Below, piece by piece: positions 52,199 through 60,530 of a stretch of DNA of 64,000 nucleotides. Under the pieces are notes generated by a model. That model ran no database searches and was not told the origin of the DNA. It saw nothing but the letters and a program-made list of their open reading frames with translations. A program made the translations under genes and the position numbers. Source of the DNA: Bacteroides zhangwenhongii (GTDB lineage Bacteria; Bacteroidota; Bacteroidia; Bacteroidales; Bacteroidaceae); assembly GCF_009193325.2 (NCBI RefSeq), contig NZ_CP059856.1, forward strand, positions 4,960,001 through 5,024,000, given 5' to 3'. Positions within the stretch are counted from its first letter, which is position 1; each line of letters opens with the position of its first letter.

Positions 52199-53710
52199 AT
52201 GATAAAAAAAATCTTAGTAGCCAATCGCGGTGAAATTGCCGTAAGGGTGATGCGCTCCTGCCGGGAGATGGAGATAACGAGTATCGCTATCTTTTCCGAA
52301 GCAGACCGGACCGCGAAGCACGTGCTTTATGCAGACGAAGCTTATTGCGTAGGGCCGGCAGCATCCAAAGAGAGTTATCTGAATATAGAAAAAATCATCG
52401 AAGTGGCGAAAGCAGCTCATGCGGACGCCATCCATCCGGGTTACGGCTTCTTGTCCGAGAATGCTACCTTCGCCCGTCGATGTCAGGAAGAAGGAATCAT
52501 CTTTATCGGACCTAATCCGGAAACAATGGAAGCCATGGGGGATAAAATTGCTGCCCGTATCAAAATGATCGAGGCGGGAGTACCCGTTGTTCCCGGCACA
52601 CAAGACAATTTGAAAAGTGTGGAAGAAGCCATAGAGCTTTGCAATAAGATCGGATATCCGGTGATGCTGAAAGCTTCTATGGGCGGTGGTGGAAAAGGTA
52701 TGCGCCTCATCCACAGTGCCGAAGAAGTGGAAGAAGCTTATACCACTGCCAAGAGCGAATCGTTGTCTTCCTTTGGCGACGACACGGTTTATCTGGAGAA
52801 GTTCGTTGAAGAGCCTCATCACATCGAGTTCCAGATTCTTGGTGACAAACATGGAAATGTCATTCATCTGTGCGAACGCGAATGTTCCGTGCAACGCCGT
52901 AACCAGAAAATCGTAGAGGAGACTCCTTCGGTTTTCGTCACTCCCGAACTGCGGAAAGATATGGGTGAAAAGGCGGTAGCTGCGGCTAAAGCGGTGAACT
53001 ATATCGGTGCGGGTACTATCGAATTTCTTGTTGACAAACACCGCAACTATTATTTCCTTGAGATGAACACCCGTTTACAGGTGGAGCATCCGATTACGGA
53101 AGAAGTGATTGGGGTAGATTTGGTGAAAGAGCAGATTAAAGTTGCCGACGGACAGGTGCTTCAACTGAAACAAGAAAATATTCAGCAACGCGGACACGCT
53201 ATTGAGTGTCGTATTTGTGCCGAAGATACAGAAATGAATTTCATGCCGAGCCCGGGCATCATCAAACAGATTACAGAGCCGAACAGTATCGGTGTACGTA
53301 TCGACAGTTATGTGTACGAGGGATATGAAATTCCAATCTACTACGACCCGATGATCGGTAAACTGATTGTATGGGCTACCAACCGCGAATACGCTATCGA
53401 GCGGATGCGCCGCGTACTCCACGAATATAAGTTGACCGGTGTGAAAAACAATATCAGCTATCTGCGTGCCATCATGGACACTCCCGATTTCGTGGAAGGT
53501 CACTATGACACAGGATTCATTGCCAAGAATGGCGAACACTTGAAACAATGTATCATGCGCACCAGCGAACGTGCTGAAAACATTGCCATGATTGCCGCAT
53601 ACATAGACTACCTGATGAATCTCGAAGAGAACAAAGGTGATGCAACGGATAACCGTCCTATCAGTAAATGGAAGGAATTCGGGTTGCACAAAGGTGTATT
53701 AAGAATCTAA
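52199..53710 (+). CDS. Biotin carboxylase subunit of an acyl-CoA carboxylase
   Basis: The 503-residue protein carboxylates biotin with ATP and bicarbonate. Domains: N-lobe (KKILVANRGEIAVRVMRSC), ATP-grasp with Gly loop KASMGGGGKGMRL, biotin/bicarbonate site CERECSVQRRNQK and MNTRLQVEHPITEE, and C-lobe. The start at 52199 gives the family N-terminus; a longer frame reaches back to 52100. It heads an operon with BCCP and carboxyltransferase and is about 140 bp after a B12 riboswitch. Confidence 0.95.
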   Translation: MIKKILVANRGEIAVRVMRSCREMEITSIAIFSEADRTAKHVLYADEAYCVGPAASKESYLNIEKIIEVAKAAHADAIHPGYGFLSENATFARRCQEEGIIFIGPNPETMEAMGDKIAARIKMIEAGVPVVPGTQDNLKSVEEAIELCNKIGYPVMLKASMGGGGKGMRLIHSAEEVEEAYTTAKSESLSSFGDDTVYLEKFVEEPHHIEFQILGDKHGNVIHLCERECSVQRRNQKIVEETPSVFVTPELRKDMGEKAVAAAKAVNYIGAGTIEFLVDKHRNYYFLEMNTRLQVEHPITEEVIGVDLVKEQIKVADGQVLQLKQENIQQRGHAIECRICAEDTEMNFMPSPGIIKQITEPNSIGVRIDSYVYEGYEIPIYYDPMIGKLIVWATNREYAIERMRRVLHEYKLTGVKNNISYLRAIMDTPDFVEGHYDTGFIAKNGEHLKQCIMRTSERAENIAMIAAYIDYLMNLEENKGDATDNRPISKWKEFGLHKGVLRI

Positions 53711-53733
53711 ATTATAACGCAGAGAATTCGATT

Positions 53734-54243
53734 ATGGAAATTCATATAGGAGACCGTGTGGCCGAAATAGAATTGGTCAGCAAAGAAGATAACAAAGTGG
53801 TACTCACCATTGACGGGAAGCCTTTCGAGGCTGATGTTGTGATGGCGGAAAACGGGACCTGCAACATTCTGATGGATGGCCGCAGTGCAAATGCCCAATT
53901 AATTCGACGTGAAAACGGGAAAAGCTATAAAGTAAACACTCATTATAGCAGTTTTAATGTCGAAATCGTAGACAGTCAAGCAAAATACCTGCGTATGCGC
54001 AAGAAAGGGGAAGCAGAACAAAACGACAGTATCATTTCCCCAATGCCGGGCAAAGTAGTAAAAATCCCCGTAACAGTAGGTCAGGAAATGAAAGCTGGAG
54101 ATACGGTTATCGTTATCGAAGCCATGAAGATGCAGAGCAACTACAAGGTAACTTCCGACTGCCGCATCAAAGAAATACTGGTCCGGGAAGGAGATAACAT
54201 CACCGGTGACCAGACATTAATAACTCTTGAAACAATCGATTAA
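53734..54243 (+). CDS. Biotin carboxyl carrier subunit
   Basis: The 169-residue protein carries biotin on Lys in the motif EAMKMQ (about residues 133-138) in a C-terminal biotinyl domain (about 98-169; ISPMPGKVVKIPVTVGQ). The N-terminal beta-rich part (about 1-90) resembles the BT linker domain of acyl-CoA carboxylases. It lies 23 bp after the carboxylase gene and 3 bp before the carboxyltransferase gene. Confidence 0.93.
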   Translation: MEIHIGDRVAEIELVSKEDNKVVLTIDGKPFEADVVMAENGTCNILMDGRSANAQLIRRENGKSYKVNTHYSSFNVEIVDSQAKYLRMRKKGEAEQNDSIISPMPGKVVKIPVTVGQEMKAGDTVIVIEAMKMQSNYKVTSDCRIKEILVREGDNITGDQTLITLETID

Positions 54244-54246
54244 AAA

Positions 54247-55782
54247 ATGGAAGAAAAAAATAAAGCATACGCCACGTTTGAAGAACGTGACCGCATCGCT
54301 TCACTCGGTGGAGGCGCTGCCAAAATAGAGAAACAACACGAAAGCGGGAAGATGACTGCCCGCGAACGTATCGATATGCTGTTGGACAAAGGTACATTTG
54401 TGGAACTGGACAAACTGATGGTTCATCGTTGCACCAACTACGGCATGGACAAGAATAAAATTCCGGGAGACGGTATCGTGTCAGGTTATGGAAAGATAGA
54501 CGGACGTCAGGTGTTCGTTTATGCCTATGACTTCACCGTTTACGGCGGTTCTCTATCGGCTTCCAACGCAAAAAAAATTGTAAAAGTCCAACAACTTGCC
54601 TTGAAGAACGGCGCTCCGATTATCGCCCTGAACGATTCAGGCGGCGCACGTATCCAGGAAGGCATCGAGAGCCTTTCCGGTTATGCGGACATCTTCTATC
54701 AGAACACGATGGCGAGCGGTGTGATTCCGCAGATTTCAGCTATTCTCGGTCCTTGTGCCGGAGGCGCCTGCTACTCTCCTGCCCTTACCGACTTTATATT
54801 TATGGTAAAAGAACAAAGCCATATGTTCGTGACCGGTCCCGATGTTGTGAAAACCGTCATTCATGAGGAAGTGAGCAAAGAAGAACTAGGTGGTGCTATG
54901 GCACATAGCAGTAAGAGCGGTGTTACTCATTTCATGTGCAACACGGAAGAAGAGCTACTGATGAGCATACGTGAGCTGCTTTCGTTCTTGCCTCAGAACA
55001 ATATGGACGAGACCAGAAAACAGAACTGTACAGATGAAATAAATCATGAAGACACCACTTTGGATACCATTGTCCCCACAGATCCGAATGTTCCGTATGA
55101 TATGAAAGATATTATCGAGCGAGTGGTAGACAACGGTTATTTCTTTGAAGTCATGCCGAACTTCGCCAAAAATATCATTATCGGTTTTGCTCGTCTGGCA
55201 GGACGTTCGGTAGGCATTGTCGCCAACCAACCCGCCTACCTTGCCGGAGTACTTGATATTGACGCCAGTGACAAAGCAAGTCGCTTCATCCGTTTCTGCG
55301 ATTGTTTCAATATCCCATTGATTACCTTTGAAGATGTTCCGGGATTCCTTCCGGGATATACACAGGAAAATAACGGCATTATCCGTCACGGAGCAAAAAT
55401 CGTTTATGCATTTGCGGAAGCTACCGTTCCCAAACTCACCGTCATTACCCGCAAAGCCTACGGTGGCGCTTACATCGTCATGAACTCCAAGCAGACAGGA
55501 GCCGATGTAAACTTCGCTTATCCAAGTGCCGAAATCGCAGTGATGGGAGCAGACGGTGCCATCAATATCTTGTTCCGTAAGGCTGACGAAGCAACGAAAG
55601 CTAAAGAGCTGGAAGCTTACAAAGAAAAATTCGCAACTCCTTATCAAGCTGCCGAATTGGGATATATTGACGAAATTATTTATCCGAGGCAGACTCGTAA
55701 ACGTCTGATTCAGGCACTGGAGATGACAGAAAATAAGATGCAGACAAATCCGCCTAAAAAACACGGTAATATGCCCTTATAA
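54247..55782 (+). CDS. Carboxyltransferase subunit of an acyl-CoA carboxylase (PccB-like)
   Basis: The 511-residue protein moves carboxyl from biotin to an acyl-CoA. It has the crotonase-fold halves with oxyanion sites in GARIQEGIESLSGY and LGPCAGGACYSPAL (first half) and FEDVPGFLPG and AYGGAYIVMNSK (second half). It resembles propionyl-CoA carboxylase beta and methylmalonyl-CoA carboxyltransferase. No membrane sodium-pump subunit is adjacent, so ATP-driven carboxylation or a transcarboxylase role is favoured. Confidence 0.93.
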   Translation: MEEKNKAYATFEERDRIASLGGGAAKIEKQHESGKMTARERIDMLLDKGTFVELDKLMVHRCTNYGMDKNKIPGDGIVSGYGKIDGRQVFVYAYDFTVYGGSLSASNAKKIVKVQQLALKNGAPIIALNDSGGARIQEGIESLSGYADIFYQNTMASGVIPQISAILGPCAGGACYSPALTDFIFMVKEQSHMFVTGPDVVKTVIHEEVSKEELGGAMAHSSKSGVTHFMCNTEEELLMSIRELLSFLPQNNMDETRKQNCTDEINHEDTTLDTIVPTDPNVPYDMKDIIERVVDNGYFFEVMPNFAKNIIIGFARLAGRSVGIVANQPAYLAGVLDIDASDKASRFIRFCDCFNIPLITFEDVPGFLPGYTQENNGIIRHGAKIVYAFAEATVPKLTVITRKAYGGAYIVMNSKQTGADVNFAYPSAEIAVMGADGAINILFRKADEATKAKELEAYKEKFATPYQAAELGYIDEIIYPRQTRKRLIQALEMTENKMQTNPPKKHGNMPL

Positions 55783-55819
55783 CAACTAGATAAGGTGCTG
55801 TGCAAGGCAGCACCAGCCC

Positions 55820-55875
55820 AACGGACTTACGGAATATCCTACTATCATATCAGGACTTTCGTAAGTCCGTTTTTT
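55820..55875 (+). terminator. Terminator of the carboxylase operon
   Basis: A perfect 12-bp stem (55820-55831 and 55860-55871) followed by a T run, 37 bp after the last stop. The loop is 28 nt. Confidence 0.85.
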
Positions 55876-55903
55876 ATTCCCGAAAGGTTCTTTCCGACCA
55901 ATA

Positions 55904-56102
55904 CCAAAAAACGGCACCTCGATTCACATCGCAGCACCGTCACAACACAAACACAAAATAAAACACGACAAAACTACTATGCAATCTTCCTGTTATGCCG
56001 GGGAGGCATATCTTGCTTGACTTATCTATATTCGCATACCCATAAGAAGCTTTATCAGGCGATTTGCATTATTATAACAAACAGTTATATGTTTTGTTCA
56101 TG
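55904..56102. repeat. Tandem-duplicated intergenic unit, left copy
   Basis: A unit of about 199 bp recurs with a 237-bp period (second copy 56141-56339) and only a few differences. At its left end a hairpin (55912-55918 with 55933-55939) borders six A, a terminator for minus-strand transcripts. No protein frame is shared convincingly. Confidence 0.85.
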
Positions 56103-56140
56103 AGAAATCAAAAAAAATAAGGGAACACAACCGGACATTA

Positions 56141-56339
56141 CTAAAAAACGGTACTCCGATTCACATCGCAGCACCGTCACAACACAAACACAAAATAAAA
56201 CACGACAAAACTACTATGCAATCTTCCTGTTATGCCGGGGAGGCATATCTTGCTTGACTTATCTATATTCGCATACCCATAAGAAGCTTTATCAGGTGAT
56301 TTGCATTATTAAAACAAGCAGTTATATGTTTTGTTCATA
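56141..56339. repeat. Tandem-duplicated intergenic unit, right copy
   Basis: The right copy carries the same terminator hairpin (56149-56155 with 56170-56176, tail 56143-56148) and the internal TATGCCggggaGGCATA hairpin. The minus strand has a -7-like TAGTTTTG within it. It sits directly after the amidase stop and may be its 3' UTR or a small-RNA gene. Confidence 0.85.
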
Positions 56340-56357
56340 AAAAACAGACTCTTCTAC

Positions 56358-57356
56358 TTATTTTTTCTCTTTATGATCCTTTAAAAAGCCCTCCATCAGC
56401 CATTTAGCCAATGCCTGTCGGTTGGAATTTATCACTAACCGGCGTTGATCGAAAGTATTTTGAATATTGCCCAACTCCACAAAGACAGAAACGGGAGTGG
56501 TACGGGAAAGCACATACAGATTACGACCACTCACAGTGCCGGAAAAGCCTCGGTTGGGCTGATGCTTATCATATTTCGATTCAAATGTATCTTTCATATT
56601 ATTCGCCAACCGTTTGCTATGCGCTTTCTTGTTCGAATGATAGAAAAAGACATCAGTTTGCTTTCCCTTGCTTCGACTATCCACATGGATAAAGATAGCC
56701 CTGCAATAGGCATAGTTTTTACGGTCTTTCTGATATAAAGCGTTGATCTTATTGCAACGCTGCTGAAGACGTTGTACCTGATTCAATGGAATCGGATCCC
56801 CCATACAAGTTTCGCGCTTACTGTTGGACAGATACGATTCATCACGAATTCCATCCTTGGCGTCCTGAATGATAATACGCACGTCAGCACCTTCCTGCAT
56901 CAGAACACGCGCCAGACGAAGAGCAATATCATATGCATATTCGTCTTCGTGAAGCTCATGCCTTCCTGCCCGTCCGATAGCTCCGGGATCGGGACCGCCA
57001 TGTCCGCTGACCACATAGAAACAAGCACCGGCAAGACGATTGGAAGTAACCTTGACATTTGCCAATTCCTTACCGAACAAAGGCTCGTTAATAGTAGTTC
57101 CCAAATTTGTGTTTTTTGATTTCTCTTTGGGAGGAATAATATAACTCACCCCTACTTTAAGTACATTCTTTTTCCCCAGTTTCTTTTTATTCAGCTCTAT
57201 AAAATCATCCATATATTTTTTTGGAGAACGGTTATGTCTCAATAGAAAAGCAGAGATACCCTCACCCGCCTTCGGAGTCGCTTTCTGCTGCGCCCAAAGT
57301 GCTGTTCCTGAGAAAAGAAAAGCTAAGAATAAAAGAATATAGAGTTTATTTTTCAT
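56358..57356 (-). CDS. N-acetylmuramoyl-L-alanine amidase (Amidase_3)
   Basis: The 332-residue exported zinc amidase cleaves the stem peptide from muramic acid in peptidoglycan. A signal peptide (LLFLAFLFSGTALWA) is followed by a LysM-like or linker region (about 30-100) and the catalytic domain: VVSGHGGPDPGAIG with zinc His, ELHEDEYAYDI with zinc Glu, FIHVDSR and VFVELGNIQN with the catalytic Glu. Standalone gene with the duplicated unit downstream. Confidence 0.9.
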   Translation of the reverse strand: MKNKLYILLFLAFLFSGTALWAQQKATPKAGEGISAFLLRHNRSPKKYMDDFIELNKKKLGKKNVLKVGVSYIIPPKEKSKNTNLGTTINEPLFGKELANVKVTSNRLAGACFYVVSGHGGPDPGAIGRAGRHELHEDEYAYDIALRLARVLMQEGADVRIIIQDAKDGIRDESYLSNSKRETCMGDPIPLNQVQRLQQRCNKINALYQKDRKNYAYCRAIFIHVDSRSKGKQTDVFFYHSNKKAHSKRLANNMKDTFESKYDKHQPNRGFSGTVSGRNLYVLSRTTPVSVFVELGNIQNTFDQRRLVINSNRQALAKWLMEGFLKDHKEKK

Positions 57357-57428
57357 ATCTGCACAATTATCTCCTTCATGTGACTATCATTTCACTCATA
57401 AACAGGACAAAAATACAATTATTTTCCC

Positions 57429-57436
57429 TACTTTTG
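57429..57436 (+). promoter_or_regulatory. -7 box for metY
   Basis: TACTTTTG lies 48 bp before the metY ATG. No clear -33. Confidence 0.45.
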
Positions 57437-57484
57437 CGCCATTAAAACATTTTTTGGAATAAATCACTAAAACCCGATAACATT

Positions 57485-58765
57485 ATGGCAAAACAATTCA
57501 AGCCCGAAACCCTGTGCGTACAGGCAGGGTGGACGCCTAAAAAGGGCGAACCACGCGTATTGCCCATCTATCAAAGTACAACTTTCAAATATGATACCAG
57601 CGAACAAATGGCCCGCCTTTTCGATTTGGAAGATAGCGGTTACTTTTATACACGACTGCAGAATCCGACAAATGACGCTGTTGCCGCCAAGATTGCCGCT
57701 CTCGAAGGTGGTGTAGCCGCCATGTTGACTTCCAGTGGTCAGGCAGCCAACTTTTACGCCATTTTCAATATTTGCCAGGCCGGAGATCATTTTGTTTGTT
57801 CTTCCGCTATTTACGGCGGTACTTTCAACCTGTTCGGCGTGACAATGAAAAAACTAGGCATAGACGTTACCTTCGTCAATCCGGACGCCAGCGAAGAAGA
57901 GATTTCCGCAGCCTTCCAGCCAAATACAAAAGCATTGTTCGGTGAAACTATTTCCAATCCTTCTCTCGAAGTGCTGGATATTGAGAAATTCGCCCGTATC
58001 GCTCACAGTCACGGAGTACCTTTGATTGTGGATAATACTTTCCCTACCCCCATCAACTGTCGCCCGTTCGAATGGGGTGCCGACATCGTTGTTCACTCCA
58101 CAACCAAATATATGGACGGACACGCTACCAGCGTAGGCGGTTGTGTAGTTGACAGCGGTAACTTCGACTGGGACGCTCATGCAGATAAATTTCCGGGCCT
58201 TTGTACCCCTGACGAATCCTACCACGGACTGACTTATACCAAAGCATTTGGCAAAGGCGCTTATATCACCAAAGCTACCGCACAACTGATGCGTGACTTG
58301 GGTAGCATCCAAAGCCCGCAAAATTCATTCTTATTGAATCTGGGACTCGAAACACTACACCTCCGTATGCCACAGCATTGCCGCAATGCGCAGAAAGTAG
58401 CCGAATACCTTTCCAAGAACGAGAAAGTGGCTTGGGTCAATTACTGTGGCCTGCCGGATAACAAATATTACGCTTTGGCACAAAAATATATGCCGAACGG
58501 TTCTTGTGGAGTAATCTCCTTCGGCCTGAAAGGGGGACGCGATGTTTCCATCAAGTTTATGGATTCACTGGAATTCATTGCTATCGTCACTCACGTTGCC
58601 GATGCACGTAGTTGCGTGCTCCATCCTGCAAGCCACACACATCGTCAGTTGTCGGACGAGCAGTTGATGGAAGCAGGTGTACGGCCTGACCTAATTCGTC
58701 TATCCGTAGGAATCGAAAACGCAGATGATATCATCGCGGATATTGAACAGGCATTGAACGCATAA
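57485..58765 (+). CDS. metY: O-acetylhomoserine sulfhydrylase (aminocarboxypropyltransferase)
   Basis: The 426-residue PLP enzyme makes homocysteine from O-acetylhomoserine and sulfide, for methionine synthesis. Visible: TLCVQAGWTPKKGEPRVLPIYQ at the start, cut as VQAGWTPKKGEPR, YTRLQNPTNDAV, ASGQAANF-like SSGQAANFYAIF, and the PLP Lys in HSTTKYMDGHA. Length matches the MetY branch. Monocistronic, ended by a very strong hairpin. Confidence 0.93.
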   Translation: MAKQFKPETLCVQAGWTPKKGEPRVLPIYQSTTFKYDTSEQMARLFDLEDSGYFYTRLQNPTNDAVAAKIAALEGGVAAMLTSSGQAANFYAIFNICQAGDHFVCSSAIYGGTFNLFGVTMKKLGIDVTFVNPDASEEEISAAFQPNTKALFGETISNPSLEVLDIEKFARIAHSHGVPLIVDNTFPTPINCRPFEWGADIVVHSTTKYMDGHATSVGGCVVDSGNFDWDAHADKFPGLCTPDESYHGLTYTKAFGKGAYITKATAQLMRDLGSIQSPQNSFLLNLGLETLHLRMPQHCRNAQKVAEYLSKNEKVAWVNYCGLPDNKYYALAQKYMPNGSCGVISFGLKGGRDVSIKFMDSLEFIAIVTHVADARSCVLHPASHTHRQLSDEQLMEAGVRPDLIRLSVGIENADDIIADIEQALNA

Positions 58766-58782
58766 ACATACCTAACAACCTA

Positions 58783-58853
58783 AAAAAAGAGCAGGTGTCA
58801 GAATTAAAACCAGCAATTGCCGGCTTTAATTATTCTGACACCTGCTCTTTTTT
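58783..58853. terminator. Long perfect terminator hairpin after metY
   Basis: A perfect 22-bp inverted repeat (58783-58804 and 58832-58853) with A6/T6 outer ends and a 27-nt loop that can pair further. It works in both directions, although the next gene is on the same strand. Confidence 0.9.
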
Positions 58854-58910
58854 GTTACATCAGTCGTAGTATCTGTTACATATTTGTTCCTCCATTTCCC
58901 TCTTCTTTTT

Positions 58911-58918
58911 TACCTTTG
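58911..58918 (+). promoter_or_regulatory. -7 box for the GH30 gene
   Basis: TACCTTTG lies 38 bp before the ATG at 58957. The bases after it include ACCAGTCA, also present after the TetR-gene -7 box at 46661-46668. Confidence 0.5.
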
Positions 58919-58956
58919 TCACCAGTCAACTAATAAATAACACTTTGAATAAAGAC

Positions 58957-60444
58957 ATGAGAAACATTGTAAAGAAAACCACTTTGGTAAGTAGTTTAGT
59001 CCTCGCACTATCAGCAAACTCCATGTATGCCCAATCTTTCGAATGGATCAGCAGTACGGAAGGTAACACCTGGCAAAAATCGAAAGCCAAGCTACAAACG
59101 AATGCCGCACAAACTCCCATATTGGATGTCAGCGGTTCGGAAGAAGGGACTGTTTTCAAAGCTTGGGGAACTTGCTTCAACGAATTAGGATGGGATGCAC
59201 TCAATATGCTTCCCCGTAAGGAACAGGAAACGATTCTTCACAAACTCTTCTCTCCCAAAGGAGAGCTGAGGTTCACAATGGGACGCTTTTCCATGAATGC
59301 CAACGACTATGCACGTGACTGGTACAGCTGTGACGAAGTGCCCGGTGATTTCCAATTAAAATACTTCAATATCAACCGTGACAAAACAACTTTGATTCCT
59401 TTTATCAAAGCCGCCCAACAGTATAATCCCAACATGACTTTCTGGATGTCCCCATGGTCACCCCCTTCATGGATGAAAATCAATCATTACTATTCGGTAC
59501 GCAGTGACCGTAATCAAAATCAAATGTCTCCCTTGTCGGATGTAGCCCTCTTTGAAGGCAGTAAAGAGAAAAACACGAAGGTTTTCCCGCAACAGCTAGC
59601 CGTGAATGATTATTTTATCCAAGACCCACGTTACCTGCAAACCTACGCCAATTACTTTTGCAAATTCATCGATGCTTACAAGCAACAAGGCATTGCCATT
59701 TCAATGGTGATGTTCCAAAATGAATCATGGAGCTACACCAACTATCCGGGTTGTGCATGGACGGCAGAAGGTATCATCCGTTTCAACACAGAATATCTCG
59801 CTCCTACCCTAAAGAAACAACATCCGGAAATTAAATTATACTTAGGAACAATCAACACCAACCGCTACGATGTTATCGATCAGGTCCTTTCTGATCCACG
59901 TATGCCGGAAACGATACAAGGCGTCGGTTTCCAATGGGAAGGCGGACAGATCTTACCGAAACTCCGTGCCAAATATCCGCAATATAAATATGTACAAACA
60001 GAAAGTGAATGCGGATGGGGCTCTTTTGATTGGAAAGCAGCCGAGCATACCTTCGGATTGATGAATCACTATCTGGGTAATGGTTGCGAAGAATATACTT
60101 TTTGGAACGCTATATTGTATGATGGTGGTTTCAGCGGATGGGGATGGAAACAAAACGCGTTAATCCATGTAGATTCAAAAGCAGGAACGGCAACCTATAC
60201 TCCTGAGTATTATGCAGTACAACATTACAGCCATTACATAACGCCCGGTTCAAAAATCTTAGCTTATAAAACCGGCAAAGAAGACAAAACTCCGGTACTT
60301 GTCGTTATGACTCCTCAAAAGAAACAAGTGGTTATAACCGGAAATTTCAACGAAAAAGCGAAAGATATAACCGTTAAATTAGGAAACCGCTATTTAAATA
60401 TCACTTTACAACCTCATTCACTGAATACTTTCGTAGAAAAATAG
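58957..60444 (+). CDS. GH30-family glycoside hydrolase
   Basis: The 495-residue secreted enzyme belongs to the glucosylceramidase-like GH30 family, acting on beta-linked glucosyl, xylosyl or 6-linked glucans. ATG 58957 replaces a TTG four codons earlier and gives a signal peptide (LVSSLVLALSANSMYA). Acid/base is E256 in MFQNESWSY; the nucleophile is in VQTESECGWG, probably E349 (E351 is an alternative). WMSPWSPPSWMK forms the substrate floor. Standalone, no SusCD nearby. Confidence 0.9.
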   Translation: MRNIVKKTTLVSSLVLALSANSMYAQSFEWISSTEGNTWQKSKAKLQTNAAQTPILDVSGSEEGTVFKAWGTCFNELGWDALNMLPRKEQETILHKLFSPKGELRFTMGRFSMNANDYARDWYSCDEVPGDFQLKYFNINRDKTTLIPFIKAAQQYNPNMTFWMSPWSPPSWMKINHYYSVRSDRNQNQMSPLSDVALFEGSKEKNTKVFPQQLAVNDYFIQDPRYLQTYANYFCKFIDAYKQQGIAISMVMFQNESWSYTNYPGCAWTAEGIIRFNTEYLAPTLKKQHPEIKLYLGTINTNRYDVIDQVLSDPRMPETIQGVGFQWEGGQILPKLRAKYPQYKYVQTESECGWGSFDWKAAEHTFGLMNHYLGNGCEEYTFWNAILYDGGFSGWGWKQNALIHVDSKAGTATYTPEYYAVQHYSHYITPGSKILAYKTGKEDKTPVLVVMTPQKKQVVITGNFNEKAKDITVKLGNRYLNITLQPHSLNTFVEK

Positions 60445-60462
60445 AAAAAGAGAATAAAAAAA

Positions 60463-60503
60463 ATACTCACTGCAATGAGATTCCCTCTCATCACAGTGAG
60501 TAT
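60463..60503. terminator. Terminator between GH30 and efflux genes
   Basis: A 10-bp outer stem (60463-60472 and 60494-60503) and a 6-bp inner stem (60475-60480 and 60486-60491), with A-rich upstream and TA-rich flank, separate convergent genes. Confidence 0.85.
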
Positions 60504-60530
60504 ACTTAAGACTTTAGAATAACAACCTCC

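Noticed and set aside
52214..53041. 275-codon minus-strand frame opposite biotin carboxylase
   Set aside because: Codon-shadow of a strongly conserved gene; no start context or domain.
54955..55764. 269-codon minus-strand frame opposite the carboxyltransferase
   Set aside because: Shadow of the conserved gene; low-complexity composition rich in Cys and Phe.
55795..56103. 102-codon frame in the duplicated intergenic region
   Set aside because: Crosses a terminator hairpin and is not preserved between the two copies; not protein-like.
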